A DNA stretch of 64,000 nucleotides from Eremophila alpestris peregrina. Taxonomy: Eukaryota; Chordata; Aves; Passeriformes; Alaudidae. Within the stretch, counting starts at the first letter, position 1. Every line of letters starts with the position of its first letter. The position numbers and the translations under genes are program-made. The notes under the pieces are model-generated. The model was not told where the DNA came from and did not search any database. It saw only the letters and a program-made list of their open reading frames with translations. The stretch is from contig WMCF01000032.1 of assembly GCA_009792885.1 (NCBI GenBank), positions 7,266,331 through 7,330,330 of the forward strand. The letters run 5' to 3'. Below are positions 1-11,120 of the stretch, piece after piece.

Positions 1-15
1 TGTGTGTGTGTGTGT
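1..15. repeat. (TG)n dinucleotide run at the 3' end of PDGFA intron 1
   Basis: Seven TG units open the window and are followed by CTTTTGAAG, which supplies the splice acceptor of exon 2. The run may continue to the left of the window. It forms part of the pyrimidine/TG-rich tract before the acceptor, and TG repeats near splice sites can influence exon use, but nothing here shows that they do. Confidence 0.8.
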
Positions 16-24
16 CTTTTGAAG

Positions 25-121
25 GAGGCCGAGATCCCGCAGGAGCTCATCGAGCGGCTGGCGCACAGCGAGATCCACAGCATCCGCGACTTGCAGCGCC
101 TCCTGGAGATTGACTCCGTAG
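25..121 (+). CDS. PDGFA: PDGFA exon 2: start of the propeptide
   Basis: This exon encodes 32 codons plus one base of platelet-derived growth factor subunit A, a secreted ligand of PDGF receptor alpha. It begins after the acceptor TTTTGAAG and ends at GTA-G before the donor GTAAAT (phase 1). The peptide starts E-A-E-I-P and runs through I-H-S-I-R-D-L-Q-R-L-L-E-I-D-S-V, the conserved PDGFA propeptide segment that assists folding and is later removed. The start codon and signal peptide belong to exon 1, which is not in the window. The reading frame stays open into the intron (CpG-rich sequence), but the good donor and the exact join to exon 3 show where the exon stops. The match to PDGFA rather than PDGFB rests on this segment and on the downstream exons. 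Confidence 0.95.
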
Positions 122-350
122 GTAAATTAGTCCCGTCCTCCTTCCTTCCGCGCCGTCGGCCGCCGCCGCCCCGGGGGGAGGCCCCGCGCTCCCCCGCACT
201 TCGCTCCGCACCGAGACACCCGTGCGGGGACCGGCCCCGAGAGCCAGCCACCCCGGGGTGCCTGTCACAGGGAGGCAGGCGGCGGCCAAAGGGCCGATCG
301 GGAATTAAAACTTCGTGGGGTTCAGGGTGGAGAGGGACCTTGTGACCCCC
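122..350. other. CpG-rich start of intron 2 (CpG island edge)
   Basis: The first 200 or so bases of intron 2 are very GC-rich with many CpG dinucleotides (for example CCGCGCCGTCGGCCGCCGCC), then the composition falls sharply to the AT-rich intron. This is the pattern of the 3' shore of a promoter CpG island. It suggests that exon 1 and the PDGFA promoter lie not far to the left of the window. Confidence 0.6.
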
Positions 351-3300
351 TCCGGTGTTGTCAGAGCTCTCTCTCTCCGTCTGGCAGCGGAGGAGAGTTG
401 CCATGAGGTTTGTCGTTGGTCTTGCATTGCTCTGTTATCTTTAAACTACTGTCCTAGAGGTATTTAAAATATTTGAAACAATATTTATGAATGAAGTCAT
501 GTCTCTTCAAGCGCTGGGCTTTATTAAAAGGAAAATAAACCGTCCGCGCTGATTTTAAACAGGAACCTGCATATGAAGCTTACCCTCAAAAATACACTTT
601 TTTTTTTCAAAAAAAGAAAGTAGTGCAGGGTTATTTTCTGCATCATTAGGCATGCAAATGGGTGTAGTGAGAACGTGCAGTTTAACAGATCGTTGCAGCA
701 AGTGAATCAGATCTAGAAGCATGGTATTGCTGGGTTCCTTATCATTTGGTTTCACTTGATGCACTTTGTTCCTGGTGATTTCTTCCCTCGGTTGAGAGAG
801 AATAAACCCGGCCCCTTTGATGTGCCCAGGGGAAGCCTGCATCTTGCTGAAGCACAAACACGGAGAAAAATGAATGAGTTCTTGCTTGCATTGGTACGGG
901 GCCATCTCCCTTTAAACCATATGCTGTGTATTTTTGTAAAGTCTGTGCCAGGTTCAATCACCTTCATTCAGAGTTGCAGGATCCTTCTAGAGTTTAACTC
1001 ACTGCTTTTTGTACAGTGCTCTATTAACGAGCAGGAATGCACTCGGAACGTATTTTACAGTCATAGCTTTCAATTTTCACGTGATTAGGGAGCAAACGTT
1101 TTCCCATTGCACTGAAAATGGGAGTATTTCTGTCTTGCACAACACTTTACCATAGAGGCTAAGTGCTAATTACCAGATTGGCATCGGTTTAATATTTTTG
1201 GAGAGCAGTGCTTCATCACTGTTGTTTATCACCACAATTAAGGAAACTTTCACAACAGGGAAAGGGTATGCAGTTCATATTTCCCCACGGAAGGCTGTTT
1301 TGGACCAGACAAGTGCACTACTGCTAAAATCTCTTTCCCAGTGAACTTGGTGGAGTTGGCTGCTGTTGCAGAAGGGCTGGATCTGAGTGCTAGCATTTTA
1401 AAACAGTGCGTGCTGCTCCTGCCTTTGAGTCAGGGTTCTGGAGCTACCAGAATACATTATTTTTTCAAATACCTCAGCGTAACAAGCACATGCTTCATTT
1501 TTAAATACCACTTAGAAGGAGAGCAAAAGTTCACATGGCTCCATTGCAAGAGAATCAGGCAGACAAGTGGGGCAATGGCAGGAGCTGAATAAATGGGTAG
1601 ATGAAGCAGAGAAATTTATTTCTGAAAATAATTATTTACCTCGTGGCGAATATTAACTGGAGGATGCAAGACCAAAAATGGAAAAGGTCAGCCACAAGTT
1701 TGCCCGTTTCATTTTGCTGTTTTTTTTTTTTTTTTTGCAATTTGTCAGTTTAGAAACCATTAGAGAAACAAGAGACATAAATATTTTACTATCTCACTGC
1801 GAAACAGTAATTCCCTAAGACATGAACTCAAACAATATTAAAAAATAAAACCAAAATATTCAGCCTTTTGCCCAGTTCTTGCTCATGTGAGTGCTGCTTT
1901 TGCCTGTGTGCTGAGCTGTGCTCTGAGCTACTCAGGCATGGCTGAGTTTTCATGGAGTAACCCGTCTTTACTACCCACGTTTGCTTTTCCTGGGCACAGT
2001 CCTGCAGGCTTTACTGTCATGAGTAATTCTTACTAAAGGCTTATCAGAGTGACTAATGGAGTATTGAAATTGCCGTGCTTTCCTCGGTAAACAGGATCGG
2101 GCCTGTTTACTATATTTAGTGTTAGCTTGAATTAGCAAATCAAATGTTTTCCTAGTTGTCCCTGGTAAGCTGATATTTCTGAAATGTATTTCCTTAGGGT
2201 TGCAGTTGCCTTCAGGGAGCAGCCAGTTCAGTGAGGGCTTGTACAGTAGATATATTTCTTTCACAGCATTTACTCATTTTCAGCTGTGGCTCAGAACAAA
2301 ATCACTCCAGTGACTGTTCTCTCCCTCGTTTTAGTGCATGGTATTGCCAGTCCTCCTGCATGTGAGTAGCCCTGTTTAAACTCAGTGGGTGGACTTGAGA
2401 ATTAAGAATGATCTTGTAGGCTAAGAGTTTGCAGGATCAGGCATGCATGAAGAAAATGTCTGATATTCCTGAGTAACAAGGCGGAATCTGTGGAAAATGA
2501 AGGAGAACAGTCATTTTCTCTCCTGCAATGCAAAATATATTTTTAATTGGAAAAGTAAGTTTTGTAAGTCAGAGTGGGCAGGTTTTTCTTGTATTCTGAC
2601 AGATTTGGTCTCTATATTGTAGCACAGAGATGACTGATAACCCCCTTCATAAAATTAGAAACCACACCCCCAGACCATCTGGCATATTACTTAAAGAAAA
2701 ACACTACCCAAGATGGAGCTTATCATTGTATTCAAAAAAGAAAATCCAGGCCAGTTTGTCAGAGCCCAGTGCTGCATGTCTGACTCGGAGGGTAAAGGCA
2801 GCATGAAAATTCTCTGTTTCTATCAGGAAACAGGGTCTTGTGTCAATTTGCTGCGACTGGGATCCGGAGGCAGTGACAGAATTGCCTTGGCATGACGGAG
2901 AGCAGAGTCTGACCCTGTTTAAAGGAGAAAGCATGCACAGTCCCAGGAAGTAGGCAGCTCTAGTGTGCAGAGTACACTTTTACTACGAGCAGCCTAAATC
3001 CCCAAAACGGGGGCATTTCCTCTGCTCTGCCTGTGCAGTTCTCTCGGGCTCAGCAGAGTGGTTTTTCTCCTGGCACTTCACCTCTCCCATCTGTCCTGTG
3101 GGAGGTAGAGTTCATTTCATCACCTATTATGCTTGCCTCCTGCTGGGAACAGATTTTTTTTTTCTTCCCCAAGTCATCTGCCTGCATGGGGAGAGGCAGG
3201 GCTGAGTGTGCCTCTTTGCACGGGTTAAGGGCATCCACCAGGGTCACCTTAGGCCATGCGAATTTAACGGCCTGTGATTAAGAACTAGCAGGGCAGCTTT

Positions 3301-6300
3301 TGTTAAGTGGAGAAACGTTCTGAATTAACTGTATACTTCCATGGAAAAAGTGTTAGGGCTGCAGCAGAGCTCAGTCTTTTGGAAAAGGTGCTGTTGATTT
3401 TGTGGGTTTTGGTGTGGTGCTCAATGGGAGGATGCTGTAGTGCAGTGTTTGGCTTCCCTTGCAACTCTTACACATCCTGAGAGGCATCTTCCATGTATGG
3501 CCTGTGTTTTTCCTGAGACAGATGAGGGAATACTCCTCCTCCTCTACAGTTGGTTGATTACACCTAGGCAAAGAAAAAAGCAAAACAAAACAAAACAAAC
3601 AAAACAGGGTCTTGCAAGCTGCTGCTTATATTTCCTTCAACAGATCAAAGTTGAAAACGTAATGACATCTATCTCTGCAGCTGGATGTGAAATTTTGTAT
3701 TAGCCAAAAAGAAGATCAAAAAGCCAGACTGATGTTGCCGTGGGCTTTCTGGCTCTAGGACTGATTTGTAAGACAGACCACTTCAGTTTATTGTACCTTA
3801 CATTGAATTCCTGAAAAAAACGAGATTATAAGTATTTCCTAAACTGCTGCTGTTGGTACTAGAAGTCTTGGATCTGTACTTTCTGGATCAAAGTGAAATC
3901 TAGAAGGGTTTGCATTAAGACTGCATGTATTGGGGGTTGTAATTCACATAAAATGATTTGGTAAGAAGATGGAAATGCAAAAGTATAAATTGATAACTAG
4001 AAAATAGCAGTAAACTTAGGATGCTTTCCACATGCTTCTTGAGTGAGAAGAGTAATCATGTATTGGCAGAATGTCACAGGAACTCCGTGATTTATATTCC
4101 ATGACCCAGTGGAAATTTGCCAATCTGACAAAAAAGAACAATTTCAGCTACACTAATGGATTGACCAAGGCTAATTGCAAGAGTTTTTATGCCTATCATT
4201 GATATGTTGTCAGTACGTAAAAGATTACAGAGAAATTTCTTGATCGGCTGCCATGAAAACATTTTTTTGTTATTAAAATGTTAAAAGAAAGCTGCACTAA
4301 TCTGGCTCTGTGCAGCATCCTCCATCTTCACTTGGTGAGAGCAGTGTTCTGAGTTCTAAACTAAGAACCACGCATTTCTAGGCTTTCTGCACTAAGCCTC
4401 ATTTTGTGAGGTGCTAAGCACCCATAAACTCACATTTCCTTCGCTAAGAGCTTGTCCTCACCCTGCAACTAAATCGGTACTTTGGGGGAAAAACAGATAC
4501 AAATTAAGTATCACCCTTCCTTAAAGTCAAACTAGAGAGTGTTCTTTGTAGCATCGTGGTTTTCATGGAATAAAAGGCAGTCTTCTTGCCACACATTCAG
4601 AGCCAAGTGTTTCAAAGCTGACTTGGTGATTTTTCCCTCCTGCATGGGCAAGACTCCCGTTGACTTGAACATTGCTTGAAGTGCATTGATTTTCCCATTG
4701 ATTTCGCTGGGAGATGGAATTCCTTCCAAATGCCTGTGGGAATCAGAGGGGACATTTAAGTGCCTTTAACATTGTAGTGTCTTCTGGCTCCAGCCATGCC
4801 CCGTGATCCTTGTTGGTTAAACCAAACTTAGATGATGTGTTGATGGAAATAATACAATTTGTGTTAGATAAACACATTGAGGTTTGACAGGAACTTTTTC
4901 TGCTGTGTAGAGCTCTTTTTGTAACCCTCACAGAGAGACATGAACTTAGGAACTGCTCTGCATGCTTAAGATATGAGACAGTGAGGTCCAGTATAAGCCA
5001 GAGGCCTTCTTCACCTTAGAAATCATCTTATAAGCAGCACATCTCCTCGAGGTGTCATTTTGCTGTATAAACATGGGGATGGAAAGTGGCTAATTGCAGC
5101 TGAGCCCAGCAGTTATGTGTAAGCACATGACTTAACACACTTCTTAGCTGATCACACCAGTCCTTTGGTTCTTACCAGCTTCTTTAAAGGAGGCAGCGAG
5201 GGATCCTTCATGCGAGGAGGGAGCTGTGCCAGCATTGCTGAGTGTGGGATTAGGAGCTGTGGCCCAGCCCTGCCGTGGTGCTGGCAGCCCTGCAGGCTTC
5301 CCTTTCCAGCCTGGTGCCCCTGCCCACCAAGCAGTTGGGATTAGAGGCATTACTTTTGTGTTTAATCTCCTTTTAAACACTGCTTGCTGGTGCACGGGGA
5401 TGCTTCTTGCTCCGAGCCCAGCTTGGATCTCGGGCTGAGCAGAATTCATGCTGCTTTCCAGTATCACTTCATTGCCTCAAATTGAGGGAGAGGTTGTGAC
5501 AACTTGAAGCTGCCAAAAAAGGAGGTCAGCATTAAGGTGTTGGGTGGCTGAGTGCTAGGAAACAGAAGAGGGCTGGAGGCACATCAGAACGGATCCTCAT
5601 TTTGCATAACACCATTTGGGATCAGGTGGATGGCCTGGTGCCATTGGAATGGGATGTGGGAGACCTGGCTCCACTCCCCAGCTCAGTTGCAAACTTCCTG
5701 TGGGATCTCTGGCAAGCCATTTTATTTATACCACTGATGAGTTTTCTGGAGTGTGGGGTGCAATAAAAGCAGAAATAAAACCCTTTAGTCATTGCTGTGT
5801 TACATGATGGGACTGGGACTGCAAATAAGGCCCAGTACCAGCTAATTAGTCAGGTTCCAAAATTTCCCATCGAAATCTATGGGAAACGAGTATCATACAT
5901 AGGAACCAGGAGCCAATTTATTTGGATAAACTGAGACTGTGGATTTCACAGTGACTTGTTTCATACAAGGATCTGTTCAGGAGAATGGGCAGGACCAGTG
6001 GGTGATCCTGGCACTACCTCTTGGACCCTCAATTTTATCTTCTCTTAGCTACTTAAAATAGTATTTCCCAAGAAGTAATGATAAACTCTGAGATGCAGAA
6101 CTCTAAGGTGCTGGAGATCCTGCTCTCCTCATGTCTCACCTGGCTGTACAGGTGATTTCACAAGCTGTGTGTTCCTTAGGGCACAATTTCTGGGAGGGAG
6201 GAGAAAAGGAGTTGGTTGTTTTGTGGAGCACAGCCTTATGATGTGTGTTACTGATAAAGCTGAGATTAAAACAAGTTCCAGAGACAGACAGCTGTGTGTA

Positions 6301-7382
6301 CAGAACAAACTGGAAGCAGGGAGTGTGACAGTGCAGAAGATGGGAGTGTAGGGTGTTGGTAGCTTGCAGAGAGGGTAATTGAGTACTATGTAATACCCTT
6401 TTGCATTTTTTTAAGAGCACGTCAGAGCTTTCTTAGGAACCAGCAGTGAAACCTTGAAACTCTGCAGTGATGTTCCAGAGGATATTCCAAGCAGCAGAGT
6501 GCTAAACTCCTTAGTTTGGGCGTCCTGGGGTCTGTGTGTAGTTCTCTGCTTGGTTCCTTCTTCCTGATCCCCCATTTGCAGACTGTGCTTGTGGTTTTCA
6601 GACCCCACGGCACGGGACACGACCTGAACTGCTTCACTTAACAAACCCAAATAGCTGGAGCAGTTATTTTGTTGTTTTTTATGATAAATGAAATGCCAAG
6701 TTTTCCATCTTTGCTTTTTCTCATGGCCCTTTAACCCATGTGGTAGGCTTATTTAGGGAACAAGACAAGCCTGGATGCAGTCCCAGAGTTTGCAGTAGCT
6801 TCAGATGCCCCTCCAAAGGTTAGGATACTTCACAGGGGATTTGTTCTGCAACAGAGAGGCTAAAAGGAAACCCATGCTAGTTACTTTTTGCTTTTGATTC
6901 TGTCCTAGTACTGCCCTGAAAACCAAGCAACAGAAAATTTACAGAGGCAGCATTGTTGCTGTTGGGTCTAATACCATATTTTCTGCTGTTGCCTCATACC
7001 AGAACTTCAAAATATTTGTAAGAAACATTTCACATGCAGGATTATTGTTCCTATTTCTACACCTTTCCAGTAAGAAAAGCCATATTATGCCTTTCTCATA
7101 AAAAATGCAACTGTTTTACTTTAGGTACAGTGTGTGCACTATTTTTGGGACTTGTCAGTAAAATGGATATTGGAATTAAATTGTGCATGCTTATACATGA
7201 CATTCAATGTCTGTGTCTTTCTTCCCTGCCTTATGCCCTTGCAATTGCATTAACAGGGTTTGCATTAGACTAATTGTAGCAGGAGTTGGTCTTGTGCCTA
7301 TGAATAGCACAGATTTGTACCTGTAGCAACACCTGGTGCAAATGACATACCTGAGGTTTAACATTTTGTTTTCCTGTTCTAG
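122..7382 (+). other. PDGFA: PDGFA intron 2 (7.3 kb), no other gene seen
   Basis: The intron runs from donor GTAAAT to acceptor TTGTTCTAG. Apart from the CpG-rich first 230 bases it is AT-rich ordinary intron sequence with a 17-base T run at 1720-1736 and short A runs near 3575-3605 (AAAAC units). I saw no recognisable coding exon, RNA gene or full transposon in it. Short open frames here have no recognisable protein similarity. Confidence 0.8.
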
Positions 7383-7487
7383 GATATGATGATGTTTCAG
7401 AAACAAACCTGAGATCTTACAGTGTTCATTCTGCTAAACATGTGCAAGAGAACCGTCCTGTGCCCATTCGCAGAAAAAGAAGCATTG
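7383..7487 (+). CDS. PDGFA: PDGFA exon 3: propeptide end and furin site
   Basis: This 105-base exon (phase 1 at both ends, so skippable in frame) encodes the second half of the propeptide. The joined codon from exon 2 reads GGA (Gly), followed by Y-D-D-V-S-E-T-N-L-R, then K-H-V-Q-E-N-R-P-V-P-I-R-R-K-R-S-I. The R-R-K-R motif just before S-I is the dibasic furin-type cleavage site that releases mature PDGF-A, whose N-terminus in mammals begins S-I-E-E-A. The start follows TGTTCTAG and the end precedes GTAAGA. The first part is more diverged from the mammalian propeptide than the cleavage region, as expected for a discarded pro-segment. No frameshift or stop is seen. Confidence 0.96.
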
Positions 7488-9215
7488 GTAAGAAACAAGC
7501 TATTTTGTACTTTGGGACTGAAAGCAGAGGGGGTGCTTTTGGTCAGCCAAGCAGGACATTTCACTGGAAAAATGTGGCATGCACAAAGGGAAAAAAAGGG
7601 GCCATTTCTAGCTTCTGCCTTTCTTTTTTGCACAAAACGAGCCGTTGCCTGAGAAGCTGTCTTCTGGAGGATGTCCATAGGAGACAGACATGCACAAATT
7701 CTTTACATTCACTTTCTTGTTGCAGCATGTTGGAAAGCTAGACCTCGGTTAGAAAATGCTGTGATATTCAATGTATAATTCATAGTGTGGGGAACAACTA
7801 CAGCAGTGTGCTTTAAAAAACATCAACAGTTGGTAGAGTTTTCAGTACAGAAGCTCCACAAAAGGAAACAGCTTGACTCTTTATTCACAAGAAAAACACG
7901 GTTTATCCCAAAAAATTAAAAGCCATTGATGGAAACGCTGGGGCATTGATTTCCATCACTGTGTAGGGCACCAGGCATGTTTACAGGGGATTTTACCCTT
8001 ATTAATAATAATGATGATCCAACAAAGCCCAGTTATAAATTATAAAAAGGGACGTGCAAGTTGGATTTACGTGCAGCGCTTGTCCCTCCGATCAGGTGTG
8101 AGCCTTCCACCATTCCCCTGGGCTGTGGAAAACATCCATGATGTTCTCCCTGGTGGGCAGTTCAGCTGTCCTTGGAGCTGTGGTGGCAGGCAGGGCTGGC
8201 CCAGCTCTCTGCCAGCAGGGATTTGCAGTGTGAGTTGGCAGGCACATTGGGAGAGCAGCGGTGCTGGAGCAGCCGGCGGCGTTGGCACCTCACCCTGCAA
8301 GGTGCTGAGTGCCTCCCCAGCAGAGGGAACTGGGTGTGCTCAATGGCTTGGAGGAGTTGCCAGCTATCTGCAGTATTGCATCTGTTAATTTTCTTAGAGT
8401 TCGTGGCACTGGGGGATGAGAATAAGGATTTGCACTCTGTTTAGTCTATTGAAATGCGTCTCTTTCAAAACGAAGCCTGGATTTCCATGTTGCAGGCACA
8501 GGCTAGGCCTGAGCTTCTCGTGCTTAAGAACTCAGTGAGGAACTGCAGGCAGTGTTCCAGTTCCCTGACACATCTAACCCAAAGCTATCACAAGCTTCCA
8601 CTGTAAGGCAAAAAAAGGAATAAAATCCCAGCTGTCTTTGGAGAACTTATCAGCAAACAACTTGTCCCTGCAATTGCTATTTTTTTCTGGACTGTTTTGA
8701 AATATCAGCTTGACTTCTTAAACAGTCTCTAAGTTGATGATGATACATGGTTTGGATCATGGCAGCATCACACAGTAGTACAGAGCTACTCTTTATAATC
8801 CTCCACAAGCTCACCTTACCTGAGCCTGCCAGGATATTGGTTTAACTGCAGTTTTTTTGGCCATGCTGCTCTGGTGGTTTTGCATCATTCAAGAAATAAC
8901 AAATTAAATAAAACTCATCATGGTACGAAGCTTTGATAACTTTAGAAAAAAATGGCAGTTGCCCTTTGGAGTGATGGATGAACCAAACCACCTGATGTGG
9001 GGATATTAAAGTTCTAGGAGTGGAAACCCAAGTCTTGAAAGTTTCGAGCTGGTGCAGGTTGTTTCCCAGCTGTGCAAACTGGGTATGATATGGATAATTC
9101 TCAATTTAACTTCTGAGGTGGTGTTTGCCAGGTGTTGCATGTTTGAGTGATGGTATATTTGTGTGCAATGGTGACCCCAGTGCTGGAAAACAGCAGCTGC
9201 TGTTGCACAGTCACT

Positions 9216-9231
9216 GGGGGGGGGGGGGGGG
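9216..9231. repeat. Poly(G) run of 16 in intron 3
   Basis: Sixteen consecutive G on the + strand between CACT and TCATC. Such a run in the transcribed strand can form G-quadruplex structure and is also prone to length errors in sequencing and assembly. Confidence 0.9.
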
Positions 9232-9746
9232 TCATCAAATGTGGAGGAACTCCTAGCTTGCTGTCTTTTCCAGAGCCAGGATTGCCTTATCTCGTGGTAT
9301 TTGCTCCAAGCTGAGCCAGGCCACTGGAAACCCTCATTTTAGGGCTGGGCTTTGGCAGCGAGTCAGGCTTATCCCCTGGGTAACAGCACAGCTGAGCTGT
9401 GAGCAAACAGCTCTCAGCACTGGCTTGCTGGTGACCAGTGGGGACTGGGAGCACTGGTCCCAGTGTACCTGTGCAGGAGAAAAGGACTTCTGTACAGCAA
9501 ACTAATGTGGTTGTGCAGAAGGTACATTATTGTTTACAATAAGCAGCAGTTACAGAGTCTAGGATGCATGTTCATGCAATCACTCATTATTTGATTGGAT
9601 CCTCTGCTTTGTCCACGAGGCTGGCACGCACTTTTCAAAGCACTTAATTAGTCAAAGTCCATCACCACGTCGAGCCCACTTTTATCTGAGGTTTGCATTC
9701 TTGATAGTTTCTCAAGCTCTTCATTCTTATTTTAGTCTTGCTTTTG

Positions 9747-9774
9747 CCTCAGTAGCCTCGGTGAACTACTGAGG
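9747..9774. other. Perfect 9-bp inverted repeat in intron 3
   Basis: CCTCAGTAG (9747-9755) and CTACTGAGG (9766-9774) are exact reverse complements separated by a 10-base loop. It lies 150 bases upstream of exon 4. The sequence right after it, GGTTCGA, resembles a tRNA B box, but no cloverleaf can be built around it. Function unknown. Confidence 0.7.
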
Positions 9775-9924
9775 GTTCGAATAACAAAACTACAGGTGTT
9801 TTACTAAGATTACAAAAAATCCAGCTGGTGCACAGAATAATCTTACAAATACTGCATTACTGGTGTGTGTGGGTGCTGTGGGGTGGGGGACAGCTGCTGA
9901 GCCGTGACTCTCCTGTACCCACAG

Positions 9925-10112
9925 AGGAGGCCATCCCGGCGGTGTGCAAGACGCGCACGGTGATCTACGAGATCCCCCGGAGCCAGATCGACCCCACCTC
10001 GGCCAACTTCCTGATATGGCCTCCCTGCGTGGAGGTGAAGCGCTGCACGGGCTGCTGCAACACCAGCAGTGTCAGGTGCCAGCCCTCCCGGATACACCAC
10101 CGCAGCGTCAAG
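9925..10112 (+). CDS. PDGFA: PDGFA exon 4: core of the PDGF/VEGF cystine-knot domain
   Basis: This 188-base exon encodes the start of mature PDGF-A. The split codon from exon 3 gives E-E-A, then I-P-A-V-C-K-T-R-T-V-I-Y-E-I-P-R. Six of the eight conserved PDGF cysteines are here: V-C-K, P-P-C-V-E-V, K-R-C, T-G-C-C and R-C-Q. The run C-x-G-C-C is the family signature, and N-T-S after it is the sequon that is glycosylated in mammalian PDGF-A. The exon follows CCCACAG and ends AAG before donor GTGAGC, phase 0. Its GC content is much higher than that of the flanking introns and of exon 5. If the donor is not used, the frame reads ten more codons and meets TAA at 10143-10145. Confidence 0.98.
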
Positions 10113-10125
10113 GTGAGCAGGGGGC

Positions 10126-10499
10126 TGGACAGAGCTAGAGAATAAAGGAGATGTTTATTGAAAGGCCCTGGGATACACCTTGGGCAGCACAAGAGCCTGG
10201 CCAGGTGGACTCCCAATTAAAAGAACCCCCCGATCATGAGGCCTTACTCTTTTATAAGTTTGGGTCTGTTTGCATATTGGGGTTTAATCGTCCAGTTACA
10301 ACTCCAGGCTGTGAAGTCTCATCCTTCTCGTTTCTCCCTTCAGTCCATGGTTGTTTGTGCTTTTGGGCATGAAAGTTGTCCTTGGTTTTCAGCAGTCCTT
10401 GGTCTCCCTATTACCTACTAGCAGTTAATGTGAGGCTTAAAGCTACACCCAAAACAGCACGGGATTGGAAAAACATAAAAGCTAAAACTTAAGGCATCA
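10126..10499 (-). mobile_element. Antisense solo-LTR-like element just inside intron 4
   Basis: Read on the minus strand, this block has the order of a retroviral LTR: a U3-like stretch beginning TGATGCC, a TATA box CTTATAAAAG (10258 down to 10249), then about 90 bases later a poly(A) signal AATAAA (10159-10154) followed by T/C-rich sequence ending near CTCTGTCCA. The outer ends on this reading are TG...CA. No internal gag, pol or env sequence is seen, which fits a solo LTR. No clear target-site duplication is visible, so the boundaries are approximate and the element could be truncated. Avian ERVL- or ERVK-type LTRs look like this, but I cannot name the family. It starts only about 13 bases after the exon 4 splice donor. 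Confidence 0.6.
10141..10146 (+). promoter_or_regulatory. Sense-strand AATAAA close to the exon 4 donor
   Basis: AATAAA lies 28 bases downstream of the PDGFA exon 4 splice donor and overlaps an in-frame TAA (10143-10145) of the read-through frame. It is a canonical poly(A) hexamer on the gene's own strand, near the end of the antisense LTR. It could allow intronic polyadenylation. U1 binding at the nearby donor would be expected to suppress it, and use of the site is not shown by the sequence. Confidence 0.5.
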
Positions 10500-10619
10500 C
10501 CCCCCCTGGGTCCTCCTCAGCCTGCAAACTCCTCTTGTCCCTCTGCCTGTGTGTAGAGGTGCACCCCCAGGCTAGCAAGGATTTCTGTATTAAGAAAGAA
10601 CTGAGGTTTTATCCCTTGC

Positions 10620-11120
10620 TTGCTTGTAAGGTAAAGAAACCAGAAGGTTTTCAGTGCTTCTGTTATCCTGGTTGGCCAAGTGCCAGCCCAAGACACCTGT
10701 TGGTCACCTGAAGTGCATCTCAGGACCTGATGCCACTCTGATTGGGCACTTTGCCAAGGACACCTCCCTGACCATTGGGTACTTAAAAGACTGCACAGAG
10801 TCCCTCAGGGCTTTTTTCTTGGGTGCCTTACATAGTGCTAGGGTCTCCCTTGCACAGTATTTGGCTTATTTCTATTTGCTTTATGCTGTTTGTTATTTTC
10901 TCTTTTTATTAAAACCTTTTTTGTTACAAAGCACACCTGGAGAAAGCCATCTCACTCTTTTTAAGCCACTCTGAGAGGCTGCTGGCTCACCCCTCAGACC
11001 TGGTGTACCTCCTCTTAGTCCACTCTGGCCACATGTGAGAATGCATCTCGTGTGCCACCCAAATCTCTGCCATCCATCCTCAGAGAGAATGCCCCTCTCC
11101 ATCCTGAGTGAGCACATGGC
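10620..11120 (+). mobile_element. Possible second LTR-like block in intron 4
   Basis: This stretch has an ATTGG box (10779-area CCATTGGG), a TATA-like TACTTAAAAG about ten bases later, and an ATTAAA-type poly(A) signal in TTTTTATTAAAACC near 10906, in the order of a promoter-R-polyA LTR in the + direction. The flanking text differs from the unique intron sequence. I cannot define TG...CA ends or a target duplication and do not recognise the family, so this is a tentative call. It may be an older insertion next to the antisense LTR, or ordinary sequence with chance motifs. Confidence 0.35.

Larger units (their letters stand above)
7488..9924 (+). other. PDGFA: PDGFA intron 3 (2.4 kb)
   Basis: The intron runs from donor GTAAGA to acceptor TGTACCCACAG. 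It holds a GC-richer stretch around 8060-8340, a 16-base G run at 9216-9231 and a perfect 9-bp hairpin at 9747-9774. I see no coding exon or identifiable transposon in it. Confidence 0.8.

Noticed and set aside
9766..9790. GGTTCGAATAAC as a tRNA T-loop/B box
   Set aside because: The bases upstream do not form acceptor, D and anticodon arms, and the 9-bp hairpin does not fit a tRNA arm length.
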